A stretch of 64,000 nucleotides of DNA, taken from assembly GCA_022072125.1 (NCBI GenBank), contig JAJVIH010000016.1:167205-231204 (forward strand), given 5' to 3'. This stretch comes from Myxococcota bacterium (GTDB taxonomy: Bacteria; Myxococcota; JAJVIH01). Below the pieces are notes generated by a model. It did not search any database. It was not told the DNA's origin and saw nothing but the letters and a program-made list of their open reading frames with translations. Of the stretch, positions 1-9,003 are shown in pieces (the stretch's first letter is position 1; the number at the start of each line of letters is the position of its first letter). Position numbers and translations under genes: made by a program.

Positions 1-52
1 CCGTTTTTCCGGCTATGATGCCCCCGAAACCCCTGACCCCGGAGATTTCCCG

Positions 53-661
53 ATGGGCTATATTCCGTTTGTCATCGAGCAGACTCACCGCGGCGAGCGC
101 TCCTACGACATCTATTCGCGGCTGCTGAAGGATCGCATCATTTTCATCGGCACGCCGATTGACGATCATGTCGCCAACCTGGTCATCGCCCAGTTGCTGT
201 TCTTGCAGAGCGAAGACCCCGAGAAGGACATCAACATCTACATCAATTCGCCGGGCGGCGTGGTCACCGCGGGGCTGGCCATCTACGACACCATGCAGTT
301 CGTCAGCAACGATGTCTCCACCATCTGCATCGGGCAGGCCGCCAGCATGGGCGCGGTATTGCTGGCCGCTGGCGCCAGGGGCAAACGCTACGCCCTGCCC
401 AACAGCCGCATCATGATTCACCAGCCGCTGGGCGGCTTCTCCGGGCAGGCCACCGACATTGAAATCCACGCCCAGGAGATCCTGAAAATCCGCAAGCGCC
501 TGGAGGAAATCCTGGCCCACCACACCGGCAAGGACTACGAAACCATCCACAAGGACACCGAACGGGATTATTTCCTCGGCTCGGATGAGGCCAAGAAATA
601 CGGACTGATTGACGACGTGGTGGTCTCCACCAAGGATCGCGTCAAGAAGGAAGAGAAATAA
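53..661 (+). CDS. clpP: ATP-dependent Clp protease proteolytic subunit
   Basis: This is the serine peptidase of the ClpXP/ClpAP complexes, which degrade unfolded or tagged cytosolic proteins in a tetradecameric chamber. The 202-residue length is normal for ClpP. The catalytic triad is visible: Ser98 in GQAASMGA, His123 in IMIHQP, and Asp172 after the DTER turn. The INSPGG oxyanion-hole loop is at about residues 65-69. There is no long propeptide. A GGAGA ribosome site lies about 8 nt before the ATG. No clpX or trigger factor gene follows; the next gene is rsmE after about 200 nt, so a partner may lie upstream of the window. Confidence 0.97.
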   Translation: MGYIPFVIEQTHRGERSYDIYSRLLKDRIIFIGTPIDDHVANLVIAQLLFLQSEDPEKDINIYINSPGGVVTAGLAIYDTMQFVSNDVSTICIGQAASMGAVLLAAGARGKRYALPNSRIMIHQPLGGFSGQATDIEIHAQEILKIRKRLEEILAHHTGKDYETIHKDTERDYFLGSDEAKKYGLIDDVVVSTKDRVKKEEK

Positions 662-863
662 CCCCGGATCGTCCGGCGGATGGGGCTTTTGACGTTGCTG
701 CGGGGCCGTGTTCATCGCGTCTGGCGGAGTGAAGGAAGGAACCCGGGATGGCGCCGGTTTGTCATGCGGCGTTCGCCGCCCTGGCGATGGATTCCCCGCC
801 CTGGATGAACAGGATATCCCGCGTGGCCGTGGAAATTGAGAACATGCGGGCCGGACGCTGACC

Positions 864-1628
864 ATGGCGCGCTGGAGCCAGCAGGAACTGCGCGTCCATG
901 TTCCGCCGGCGGAACTGGACAGCGATGCGCCCCGGGTGGAGGCGGAAGAAGCCCGCCGCCTGATCTCGGTGTTGCGCATCGAAGGGGGAGAGCGCGTCCA
1001 CCTGTTCGATGGAACGGGACGCAGCCGCAAGGCGGTGCTGCGGCGCGGCGGCAGGCATTTGTTCTGCGAACCCGCGGGTCCGGTCATGACGGCGCCCGCG
1101 CCGCGCGCCGTGATCACCCTGGCGTTTGGTCAAGTGAAAAAGCCCGCGCTGGAATTTATCCTCCAGAAGGGGACCGAACTCGGCGTTCACCGCTTCCAGC
1201 CCATTGAATGCGCGCGTTCCGTCGCCGCGTGGGAGGAGGATCGCGCGGGCCGCAAACGCGAACGCTGGCAGGAGCTATGCCTGCACGCGGCCCGCCAGTG
1301 CGAACGGGACGACACCCCGGAATTGCGGGCGCCTGTCCCCCTCGCCGGCTGGCTGGATACCCCCCGCGCCGCGTGCTTCGCCGCCATCGAGCGCAGCCAG
1401 GCGCCCCGGCTGGACATGGACGCCTTGCCGTCTCTTGCCGGCGAAGTGGGGTTGCTGACCGGTCCGGAAGGCGGTTTCGAGCCAGCGGAGATGGAACGCA
1501 TCCTCGCCGCGGGCTGCGCGCCGGTGTCGCTGGGCTCGCGCATCCTGAGGGCGGAAACGGCGGCGGTTGTTCTGGCCGCGCTGGTTCTGTATGGTTTGCA
1601 GGCTTTCAGCCCGGAGAAGAATCCATGA
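864..1628 (+). CDS. rsmE: 16S rRNA (uracil-1498-N3)-methyltransferase
   Basis: This is a SPOUT-fold methyltransferase that modifies U1498 of 16S rRNA using S-adenosylmethionine. The 254 residues have the usual RsmE order: an N-terminal PUA-like RNA-binding part, the KKPALEFILQKGTELGV segment at about residues 92-108, and the C-terminal knot signature LLTGPEGGFEPAE followed by SLGSRILRAETA, which forms the cofactor pocket. The 3' end overlaps the next gene in an ATGA junction, which suggests translational coupling to the aldolase-like gene. Confidence 0.93.
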   Translation: MARWSQQELRVHVPPAELDSDAPRVEAEEARRLISVLRIEGGERVHLFDGTGRSRKAVLRRGGRHLFCEPAGPVMTAPAPRAVITLAFGQVKKPALEFILQKGTELGVHRFQPIECARSVAAWEEDRAGRKRERWQELCLHAARQCERDDTPELRAPVPLAGWLDTPRAACFAAIERSQAPRLDMDALPSLAGEVGLLTGPEGGFEPAEMERILAAGCAPVSLGSRILRAETAAVVLAALVLYGLQAFSPEKNP

Positions 1629-2383
1629 TGATGTTTCCCCAGCCCGCTGAATCCCCGGAACACGAACGGCTGCTGCGCAAGCAGAAACTGGCCGCCGCTT
1701 TCCGCCTGTTCGCCAAACTGGGTTTTGACGAGGGGGTCGCTGGGCATATCACCGCGCGCGATCCCATCCGGCCCGATCATTTCTGGGTCAATCCGTTCGG
1801 CGTTCATTTCGGCGATATCCGGGTCGCCGATCTGGTGCTGGTCAACCACGACGGCGACGTGGTGGAAGGCTCGCGCGCCATCAACGTGGCGGCGTTCGCC
1901 ATCCACTCGCAGGTCCACAAGGCCCGTCCGGATGTCATCGCGGCGGCGCACGCCCACTCGATATTTGGACGCACCTGGTCGGCGCTGGGCCGGCATCTCG
2001 AGCCGATCAACCAGGACGCCTGCGCCTTCTACCAGGATCATGGTATTTTCCCTCATTTCAGCGGCGTGGTGACGGATATCGAGGAAGGGCGGCGCATCGG
2101 CGAGGCGCTGGGTCCGCACAAGGCGGTCATTCTTCAAAATCACGGTCTCCTCACGGTCGGGGATACGGTGGACGCCGCCATCTGGTGGTTCATTTCGATG
2201 GAGCGCTGCTGCCAGTCGCAACTGCTGGCGGAAGCGGCCGGCAAGCCCACCCGGATTGACGGCGCCAATGCGGAGAAAACCCATATGATCGTGGGATCGC
2301 CGCTGGCAGGCTGGTTCAGCTTTCAGCCGCTCCACGCCCGGATTGTGAAGGAACAGCCGGATTTGCTCGAAGCATCGCGCTGA
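1625..2383 (+). CDS. Class II aldolase/adducin family protein
   Basis: This is a 252-residue zinc-dependent aldolase or epimerase fold of the L-fuculose-phosphate aldolase/adducin family. The metal-binding histidines are in AAAHAHS (about residues 105-109) and in the ILQNHGLLTVG strand, and GVAGHITARDP near the N-terminus is typical of the family. The substrate cannot be read from sequence: homologues act on sugar phosphates, methylthioribulose phosphate or aldol adducts. The frame is open upstream inside rsmE, but the ATG at 1625 is chosen because it overlaps the rsmE stop in ATGA and gives the family length. No sugar kinase or transporter lies nearby. Confidence 0.85.
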   Translation: MMMFPQPAESPEHERLLRKQKLAAAFRLFAKLGFDEGVAGHITARDPIRPDHFWVNPFGVHFGDIRVADLVLVNHDGDVVEGSRAINVAAFAIHSQVHKARPDVIAAAHAHSIFGRTWSALGRHLEPINQDACAFYQDHGIFPHFSGVVTDIEEGRRIGEALGPHKAVILQNHGLLTVGDTVDAAIWWFISMERCCQSQLLAEAAGKPTRIDGANAEKTHMIVGSPLAGWFSFQPLHARIVKEQPDLLEASR

Positions 2384-2412
2384 ACACGGCGCCCGCCGTC
2401 CGCCATCGCCCG

Positions 2413-3648
2413 CTACGGCGCGCCGCCGGTCTGAAGGGGAAGCAATTCGCCGGACCAGTGCAGGCCGCTGGTGAAGGTGATCGCGGGCGGCGCTCGCCCG
2501 CCATTGGCCGCCGCCCCTTCCCCGCCGGCGAAAACCACGCCGATCTGCAGCGCCAGCGGCCCCCACAGCCGCAAAACAAAGCCCGTGGCCGCGCGCAGCA
2601 GGACGCCATCCTCCGTCCGCGCGGCCCGGACCCGGATCCACGAAGCCTGCGCGTCGCAACGCCAGCGGAAACGATCATTGCCGGTGATCCAGTGCGCGCC
2701 CGCGGCGCTCTCGCCGCCCAACGCCCCGTCGCCAAAACCGGTGTGGCGGTATTGCAGCGACGCGCCCGCCGACATGGGGTTGCGGAACCGCCAGTCCCAA
2801 ACCAGCCAGCCCGCGCCCCGCCGGTCCGGCGCCGCGTCCGCCGGCCGCCGTTCATTCACTGGCGATTGATCAAAAGCCCCGCCCAGTTCCAGCACGTGCC
2901 CGGTCTCCGCGCGCTGGAAAATCCCGGCGATCCGGTGTTCCGTTTGCGCCGGCATGGGGCCATCGTCACAAACCCCGCCCTCCGCGCAGGCTTCGGGATT
3001 GGGAGGCGGCAGCGCGTCCGCCATGGCGTCCCGCAGTTCGCTGATCAACTCAGGCCGGGCGCGAAAATCGCGGGTGTTGAAAAGCTGCACACGCACGCCC
3101 GCGCTCCAGCCGGAGATCCTGCCGCCAGGGGCCGCGGCGAAGGACAGGCGCAGGCTGTCCGCGACCGCTGTCCACCAGCGTTCCGCGCCATCCAGGCCGC
3201 GCCATTCGTGAAGGGTATGATGGCCGGTCCACAACAGGCGCAGGGGGGAAAATTCCCCGGAGATGGCGGGACGCATGTCCCCGCTGGAATCGAGCACGGC
3301 CCCCAGCGCGGCGGTGATGTCGAGCGTGGTGACAGGCGCCGGCGACAATCCGGATACGGCGCCGGCCAGCAGCGCGGCGGGCGATCCGGGCAGGCTTTCC
3401 GGTGGGGGAAAATTGCGCGGCGGCGGGATCGCCTGCCAGGGCGCCGCCACGGCGGCGGGGCGCGAATCATCTTCTTTCGCGTTTGCGGGCCGGGAAAGCG
3501 GCGCGGCGCGGGCGGGTGCGGTGATGGGCGGAGCATCCGCCGTCCTCGCGGGGTGATCCGGCGCGATCGGGATGGAATCCTCAGCGCGGGCATTCGCTGG
3601 CGCCGCGAGAGCCGTCAGGAAAATCCAGATGGTCAGCAACAATCGCAT
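2413..3648 (-). CDS. Secreted protein of unknown function, possible outer-membrane barrel
   Basis: I do not recognise this 411-residue protein. It begins with a Sec-type signal peptide (RLLLTIWIFLTALAAPANA). A Pro/Ala-rich linker follows, up to about residue 80. The rest has alternating polar/apolar stretches with many Trp, Tyr and Gly, such as GWLVWDWRFRNPMSAGASLQYRHTG, which would suit beta strands of an outer-membrane barrel. The ATG at 3648 is preferred because GGAG lies 7 nt upstream; a TTG two codons earlier is also open. It is the last gene of a four-gene minus-strand group. Confidence 0.6.
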   Translation of the reverse strand: MRLLLTIWIFLTALAAPANARAEDSIPIAPDHPARTADAPPITAPARAAPLSRPANAKEDDSRPAAVAAPWQAIPPPRNFPPPESLPGSPAALLAGAVSGLSPAPVTTLDITAALGAVLDSSGDMRPAISGEFSPLRLLWTGHHTLHEWRGLDGAERWWTAVADSLRLSFAAAPGGRISGWSAGVRVQLFNTRDFRARPELISELRDAMADALPPPNPEACAEGGVCDDGPMPAQTEHRIAGIFQRAETGHVLELGGAFDQSPVNERRPADAAPDRRGAGWLVWDWRFRNPMSAGASLQYRHTGFGDGALGGESAAGAHWITGNDRFRWRCDAQASWIRVRAARTEDGVLLRAATGFVLRLWGPLALQIGVVFAGGEGAAANGGRAPPAITFTSGLHWSGELLPLQTGGAP

Positions 3649-3768
3649 GGTCAAACTCCGTGGATGAAGGTGAAGACGGCCCGCCCCGGCGCGAAGCGGC
3701 GGGGCGGGCCTGAATGGCGATGCGGGAATGAGCCGCGCTTCCCCTGCGGCGGAGAAGCGCGGGAAAAT

Positions 3769-4161
3769 TCACTCCGCGGCGGCGAGGCGCAGGCGGATGC
3801 GCTTGCGCACGCTGTTTTCTTCCGGCGGGAAGGGCCCTTCCGCCGCGCGCGGATAACCGGCGAGCGTTTGTCCGCGCTGGCTGGGGATGATCTCGAACTT
3901 CCAGTCCTCGCGGCTCCCTGGCGGCCTTGCGATGACGATGGACAGATCGAGCAGGCGTCCCGCCAGTTCAGCGGGATCGCCCAGTTCGAGGATTTCGCCA
4001 TCGGGCCGGGGCTGGATGCGCCGGACCAGGCTGGCGGGTTTTCCATCCTCTCCGGAAGACCAGATGTCAGCGGCGATGGCGGCGGGATGCTGGCGTTCGA
4101 CGCGGACGCGGCAGGTGACGGGTCCGCGGCCGGGCGCACAGGCGATCGGTGGAAATTTCAT
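3769..4161 (-). CDS. Hypothetical protein, 130 aa
   Basis: This is a small, basic, soluble-looking protein with no signal peptide, membrane segment or recognised motif. The start ATG lies after AGGAGAAC. It sits between a two-TM membrane protein and a secreted barrel-like protein on the same strand, so it may belong to the same transcription unit. Base composition here is GC-rich like the chromosome, unlike its upstream neighbour. A function cannot be proposed; real-gene status rests on strand, spacing and ribosome site. Confidence 0.5.
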   Translation of the reverse strand: MKFPPIACAPGRGPVTCRVRVERQHPAAIAADIWSSGEDGKPASLVRRIQPRPDGEILELGDPAELAGRLLDLSIVIARPPGSREDWKFEIIPSQRGQTLAGYPRAAEGPFPPEENSVRKRIRLRLAAAE

Positions 4162-4233
4162 GTGGGTTCTCCTTGTGGAGCAGTTGGCTCACGAAACGGA
4201 TATTTCATGGAATATTTGTTCAGGTTTTTTGAT

Positions 4234-4737
4234 TTATTCATTGCGCTGATCATGACGCGGCCTTTGGTATCGGCCGTAACCGTAACCTCCCATTCCTCCA
4301 ATAATGAACGGAATCAGGATTTTCATGAGTTCCATCAACATCTCATATTTTTCTTTGTAAACAAGAAGGACGGAAATGATCATGATGAACGAGCCTGTCA
4401 TAATAACAATACCATGCCGGAAACCAGCATTTCTGGTTTCGCTTTCATGCATCCGCTTATTCTCTGCTTCCTGATTATCCAGCGTCTTCAGGAAATATTG
4501 AAAATTGCGCTCGTCCGATTTATCCACATTGGCGACAACGTCCTTCTGTATGTCGTGAGGAAGGTTGGGTAGGGCGGCGATAGGCGTCAAGATCAGATTG
4601 TTTTGGGTATACTGAACCCCTGACGGCGGAGTTGGAACCGCCATGTTTGCTGGTTGCGGATTCTGGTGTTCCGCCGCCTGGTTTGTTGGCGCGGGTTCTT
4701 TCTTTTCCAGTTCATCGCCCATTGAGTCACCCGCCAT
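4234..4737 (-). CDS. Predicted membrane protein with two C-terminal TM helices
   Basis: This 167-residue protein has a Pro/Gln/Asn-rich N-terminal region (residues 1-50), then a charged helix containing ERNFQYFLKTLDNQEAENKR (about 75-95). Two hydrophobic segments follow: GIVIMTGSFIMIISVLLVY and MKILIPFIIGGMGGYGYG. The layout, helical cytosolic part plus a C-terminal TM hairpin, loosely resembles DUF2335-type proteins, but I cannot confirm this. The gene is clearly less GC-rich than its neighbours, which suggests acquisition. Its start overlaps the stop of the upstream 95-residue gene by 11 nt. Confidence 0.65.
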   Translation of the reverse strand: MAGDSMGDELEKKEPAPTNQAAEHQNPQPANMAVPTPPSGVQYTQNNLILTPIAALPNLPHDIQKDVVANVDKSDERNFQYFLKTLDNQEAENKRMHESETRNAGFRHGIVIMTGSFIMIISVLLVYKEKYEMLMELMKILIPFIIGGMGGYGYGRYQRPRHDQRNE

Positions 4738-5014
4738 TCATGTCCGGGTATGAACGAAAGTTCTCGATATAATATTTCGGTGCTTCATCGGCGGGAATGA
4801 CCGACACCTCCAGTTGCCTGTCTTTTCGGGCAAGCCGGTGAACCACCACCCAGCCGGGATATGCCGCCTGAACGGTTTGTTTGTAGTGGCGGATTTTTTC
4901 CAGATTGTCGCGGTTGAACTCCAGCCTGAAGCGGAAGGCGCCGCGATCACCTATCCGTTCTGCTTCGCCTGCCTTTAGAGGCTGGATGGAATAGATGCTT
5001 GTGTAACCCTTCAT
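4727..5014 (-). CDS. Hypothetical protein, 95 aa
   Basis: This is a small soluble protein of unknown function and first gene of the minus-strand group. It is mixed alpha/beta by eye, with no Cys, signal or membrane segment. It overlaps the two-TM protein by 11 nt, so the two are probably translated together, and it shares the lower GC of that gene. It faces dapA divergently across 260 nt. The start ATG has only a weak purine-rich site upstream. Confidence 0.55.
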   Translation of the reverse strand: MKGYTSIYSIQPLKAGEAERIGDRGAFRFRLEFNRDNLEKIRHYKQTVQAAYPGWVVVHRLARKDRQLEVSVIPADEAPKYYIENFRSYPDMNGG

Positions 5015-5274
5015 GGCTGTTCAAGGAAAAGAGCCGCGCCGCGAACCACACAACATCCCGCAGCTATTGGAAATTTTATGTCTTTGAGCTGGAATTGGCA
5101 AGAATCCCAAAATTTTTTGAACAGGCTTCGATAACCCCTGCGAATTCCTCGCGCTGATCCCGCTGCCGGGGAATGCATCTCCGCCCGGACCAGGCGCTTT
5201 GCCGCATCCGCCGGGGTTGGTGTATAGAAAACCTTCCGCCATTTCACGCGGACCATTGAACGGAGCCTTGTCCC

Positions 5275-6162
5275 ATGATTTTCAAAGGATCGATGACCGC
5301 GCTGGTCACGCCATTCCGCCACGGCGAATTTGACGCCGCCGCTTTTCGCGATTTCATCGAATTTCAGATTGAAAAAGGAACCGACGGCATCGTCCCCTGC
5401 GGCACCACCGGCGAATCCGCCACCCTCTCCCACGCCGAACATGTCGCCGTCATGCGCGCCGCCGTGGAGGCCGCCCGGGGCCGCGTGCCCGTGCTCGCGG
5501 GCACCGGCTCCAACAACACCCGCGAAGCCGTTGAACTGACGCGCGCCGCCAAGGAAGTCGGCGCCGACGGCTGCCTGCTCATCACTCCCTATTACAACAA
5601 GCCCACCCAGCAGGGTTTCATCGAACACTGCAAGGCCATCCTCAAGGAAGTTCCGCTGCCCATGGTGGTGTACAACGTGCCGGGCCGCACCTGCTTCTCG
5701 ATGACGGTGGAGACCATCGCCGAACTGGCGCGCATCCCCAACATCGTGGGCGTCAAGGAAGCCACCGGGGACATGGTCTTCGCCTCGCGCGTGCTGGAGG
5801 CCATTCCGCCCGGATTTTCCTTCCTCTCCGGCGACGATTTCACCTTCCTGCCCTCGCTGGTCCTGGGCGGGCACGGCTGCATCAGCGTGACCTCGAACGT
5901 GGACCCCGCCGGCGTCGCGCGCATTTACGACCTCGCAACCGCGGGCGACTGGAAGGCCGCCCGGCAGGAACATCACCGGCTGACGCCCCTGCACACCGTC
6001 CTGTTCAGCGAGACCAACCCGATTCCGGTCAAGGCCGGCGTGTCCATGCTCGGCATGTGTACGGAGGAAATCCGCCTGCCGATGACCCCCGCGGCCGCCG
6101 CCACGAAGCAGAAGCTGTCCGCGGCGATGCGCGAACTCGGGCTGCTCCCGCAGGAGAAATAA
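5275..6162 (+). CDS. dapA: 4-hydroxy-tetrahydrodipicolinate synthase
   Basis: DapA condenses pyruvate with aspartate semialdehyde, the first committed step to lysine and meso-diaminopimelate for peptidoglycan. The 295-residue TIM barrel has the usual landmarks: GTTGES at 43-48, Tyr133 in VVYNVPGR, Arg138, and the Schiff-base Lys161 in GVKEATGD. A CGGAG site precedes the ATG. The gene ends in TAA directly abutting the dapB ATG, so the two form a tight operon. Confidence 0.97.
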   Translation: MIFKGSMTALVTPFRHGEFDAAAFRDFIEFQIEKGTDGIVPCGTTGESATLSHAEHVAVMRAAVEAARGRVPVLAGTGSNNTREAVELTRAAKEVGADGCLLITPYYNKPTQQGFIEHCKAILKEVPLPMVVYNVPGRTCFSMTVETIAELARIPNIVGVKEATGDMVFASRVLEAIPPGFSFLSGDDFTFLPSLVLGGHGCISVTSNVDPAGVARIYDLATAGDWKAARQEHHRLTPLHTVLFSETNPIPVKAGVSMLGMCTEEIRLPMTPAAAATKQKLSAAMRELGLLPQEK

Positions 6163-6981
6163 ATGAGCCAGGTCGGCATCGGCGTGATTGGCGCGGCGGG
6201 AAAAATGGGCCGCCGCATTGTGTCGTGTATCCTCGTCAACCCAAAAGCGAAGCTGTCGAGCGCGCTGGAAGCCGCCGGATGCGCGGCCTTGGGATCCGAC
6301 GCGGGCGTGCTGGCGGGCGCCGCCGCCTGCGGCGTGAACGTGCTCTCCGATCGCAACGCGGCCTTCCGCGGCAGCGATGTGATGATTGATTTCTCCAGCG
6401 TCGAGGCGTTCGAGAACAACCTGGAGACCGCCGTGCAGTTGCGCATTCCGCTGGTGGTGGGCGTGACCGGCATGAGCCGGGAGACCATGAAAAAGGCCGA
6501 GGACGCCTCCAGCGCGATTCCGCTGCTGATCGCGCCCAATATGAGCCTGGGCGTCAACGTGGCCTTCGCCATCGCGGGGATGATCGCCAGGGCCCTTGGC
6601 GATGATTACGATATCGAGGTGGTCGAGGCCCATCACCGCCTGAAAAAGGACGCCCCCTCGGGAACCGCCATGGAACTGGGCCGCGTGCTCGCCGCCGCCC
6701 GCGGAACCACCATCGAGCAGGCGGGCGTGTTCGAGCGCCACGGCAATATCGGGCCGCGCGTCAAGGGAACCATCGGCCTGCAGACCCTGCGCGCGGGAGA
6801 TATCGTCGGCGACCACACCGTCCTGTACGCCGGGCAGGATGAACGCATCGAGTTGACCCACCGCGCCCACAGCCGCGACGCTTTCGCCCGCGGCGCCGTC
6901 GCCGCCGCGCTCTGGCTGGCAGGCCGGGAGGAAGGCCTGTACTCCATGCGCGACGTGCTGGGTCTCGCCTCCATCAAGTAA
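6163..6981 (+). CDS. dapB: 4-hydroxy-tetrahydrodipicolinate reductase
   Basis: DapB reduces the DapA product with NAD(P)H in the diaminopimelate/lysine pathway. The 272-residue protein starts with the nucleotide-binding GVIGAAGKMGR loop (residues 8-18) and has the catalytic segment EAHHRLKKDAPSGTA at 155-169, with the His pair and Lys that protonate and bind substrate. The start codon directly follows the dapA stop. A histidine kinase gene follows after 6 nt, so the two-component pair may be read from the same transcript. Confidence 0.97.
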   Translation: MSQVGIGVIGAAGKMGRRIVSCILVNPKAKLSSALEAAGCAALGSDAGVLAGAAACGVNVLSDRNAAFRGSDVMIDFSSVEAFENNLETAVQLRIPLVVGVTGMSRETMKKAEDASSAIPLLIAPNMSLGVNVAFAIAGMIARALGDDYDIEVVEAHHRLKKDAPSGTAMELGRVLAAARGTTIEQAGVFERHGNIGPRVKGTIGLQTLRAGDIVGDHTVLYAGQDERIELTHRAHSRDAFARGAVAAALWLAGREEGLYSMRDVLGLASIK

Positions 6982-6987
6982 CAGGCC

Positions 6988-8160
6988 ATGTCCGCGGAAG
7001 GAACAGGACGCAAACCGTTTGAAGGACGGGCGCCTTTTCTGGTCTTCATCGGCATTGTGCTGTTCAGCCTGGCCCAGCTCACCTGGTGGATTGTTCTGTT
7101 GCGCGGCCACGGCGCCGAGGCCCATGGCGAAACCATCCGCCGGGTTCAGGCCGAATGCATCGCGGCCACGGCCATGCTGGCGCGCCTGGGTCCTGTGGAT
7201 GAAGCCGCGGCCGGCGCCCTGCTGGACCGCCATTTCCCGCACCTGCGCTACAACCCGGATTTGCCCGCGGACCGGCTGCCCCCCGGCGTGGGAAGCTTCC
7301 ATCTTTCCGGCGGAGTCGAGCCGCGCCCGGAATGGGTGGCAGAACAGGAAGCCAGGCTGCGGCGGCGCATCATCATGTTCGCTAGCGAGGCCTCGTTTTT
7401 CATTGTCGTTCTGCTGGCGGGATTCGCCGTGGTCTACCGCGCCTACAACCGCGAGTTGTTGCTGAAACGCCAGCAGGTCAACTTCGTCAACATGGTCAGC
7501 CATGAACTGGCGACCCCGCTGGCGACCATCCAGGTGTATCTCGAAACCCTGCGGCGGCGCGCCGCCGGGCGCGAGGATATCCTGGAAACCGCGGCGGTGC
7601 TGCGCGACGAAACCCGCCGCCTCAACGCCATGGTGGACAACCTGTTGTTCGCCGGGCGCTTTCAGCGCGGGGCCTTCGCCATCCACCCGGAGGATGTGGA
7701 CCTGAGCGAACGCACGCGCCGCGCCGCCAATCTGGCGCGCGAACTGGCTGAGCGCATGGGCGGCGGCCTCGAACTGGATGTGGCCGATGGCGTGATGCTG
7801 CGGGCCGATCGGGCCGCCATCGAGAGCATCCTCTCCAACCTGCTGCAGAATGCGCTCAAATACGGCGGCGCCAACCCGCGCATCCGCGCCGGGCTGCGCG
7901 CTGAAAACGGTTTCGCCGTGCTCACCGTGAGCGATCAGGGCATCGGCGTGCCGGCGGAGGAATTGCCGCGTCTCTTCCAGATGTTTCACCGCGCCGGCGG
8001 CGAGAAGGTGCGCGAGCGCCCGGGCTCCGGCCTTGGGCTCTACCTGGTGCGGCAATTCGCGCGCGCCCACGGCGGCGAGGTTACCGCGGCCAGCGAGGGG
8101 CCCGGCAAGGGAGCGGTATTCACCGTGCGCCTGCCGTTGCGTCCGCAAGGGCTGGCGTGA
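6988..8160 (+). CDS. Sensor histidine kinase, two TM segments
   Basis: This is a membrane-bound two-component kinase. TM1 is at about residues 17-38 and TM2 at 128-150, enclosing an approximately 90-residue periplasmic sensor region without a recognised fold. The HisKA helix carries phospho-acceptor His172 in MVSHELATPLAT. The ATPase domain has the N box NLLQNALKYGG, the G1 box GIGVPAEE and the G2 box GSGLGLYLVRQFA. The partner response regulator begins 45 nt downstream. The signal is unknown; lying directly behind dapAB hints at, but does not show, an envelope or cell-wall input. Confidence 0.92.
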   Translation: MSAEGTGRKPFEGRAPFLVFIGIVLFSLAQLTWWIVLLRGHGAEAHGETIRRVQAECIAATAMLARLGPVDEAAAGALLDRHFPHLRYNPDLPADRLPPGVGSFHLSGGVEPRPEWVAEQEARLRRRIIMFASEASFFIVVLLAGFAVVYRAYNRELLLKRQQVNFVNMVSHELATPLATIQVYLETLRRRAAGREDILETAAVLRDETRRLNAMVDNLLFAGRFQRGAFAIHPEDVDLSERTRRAANLARELAERMGGGLELDVADGVMLRADRAAIESILSNLLQNALKYGGANPRIRAGLRAENGFAVLTVSDQGIGVPAEELPRLFQMFHRAGGEKVRERPGSGLGLYLVRQFARAHGGEVTAASEGPGKGAVFTVRLPLRPQGLA

Positions 8161-8205
8161 ACCACGCCGGAACGGATACACGGACAACATGGAGACACCG
8201 CGGAC

Positions 8206-8901
<696 letters not shown>

Positions 8902-8931
8902 CTGGTCTTCAGGCGCGGGAAGCGGCTCCCC

Positions 8932-8968
8932 GGCCCCCCCCCCCGGCGCCGGGCGCCGGGGGGGGGCC
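8932..8968. terminator. Extreme GC palindrome, probable bidirectional terminator
   Basis: A run of 11 C, then GGCGCC, one G, GGCGCC and a run of 9 G, flanked by GG and CC, forms an almost perfect inverted repeat of about 37 bp. It lies between the convergent response-regulator and fic genes, where a shared terminator is expected. There is no T tract on either side, so it may pause polymerase or serve as an RNA 3' stabiliser. Confidence 0.5.
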
Positions 8969-9003
8969 GCAAGCACGGCGCATTCCATCCGCATGAATCC
9001 GCC

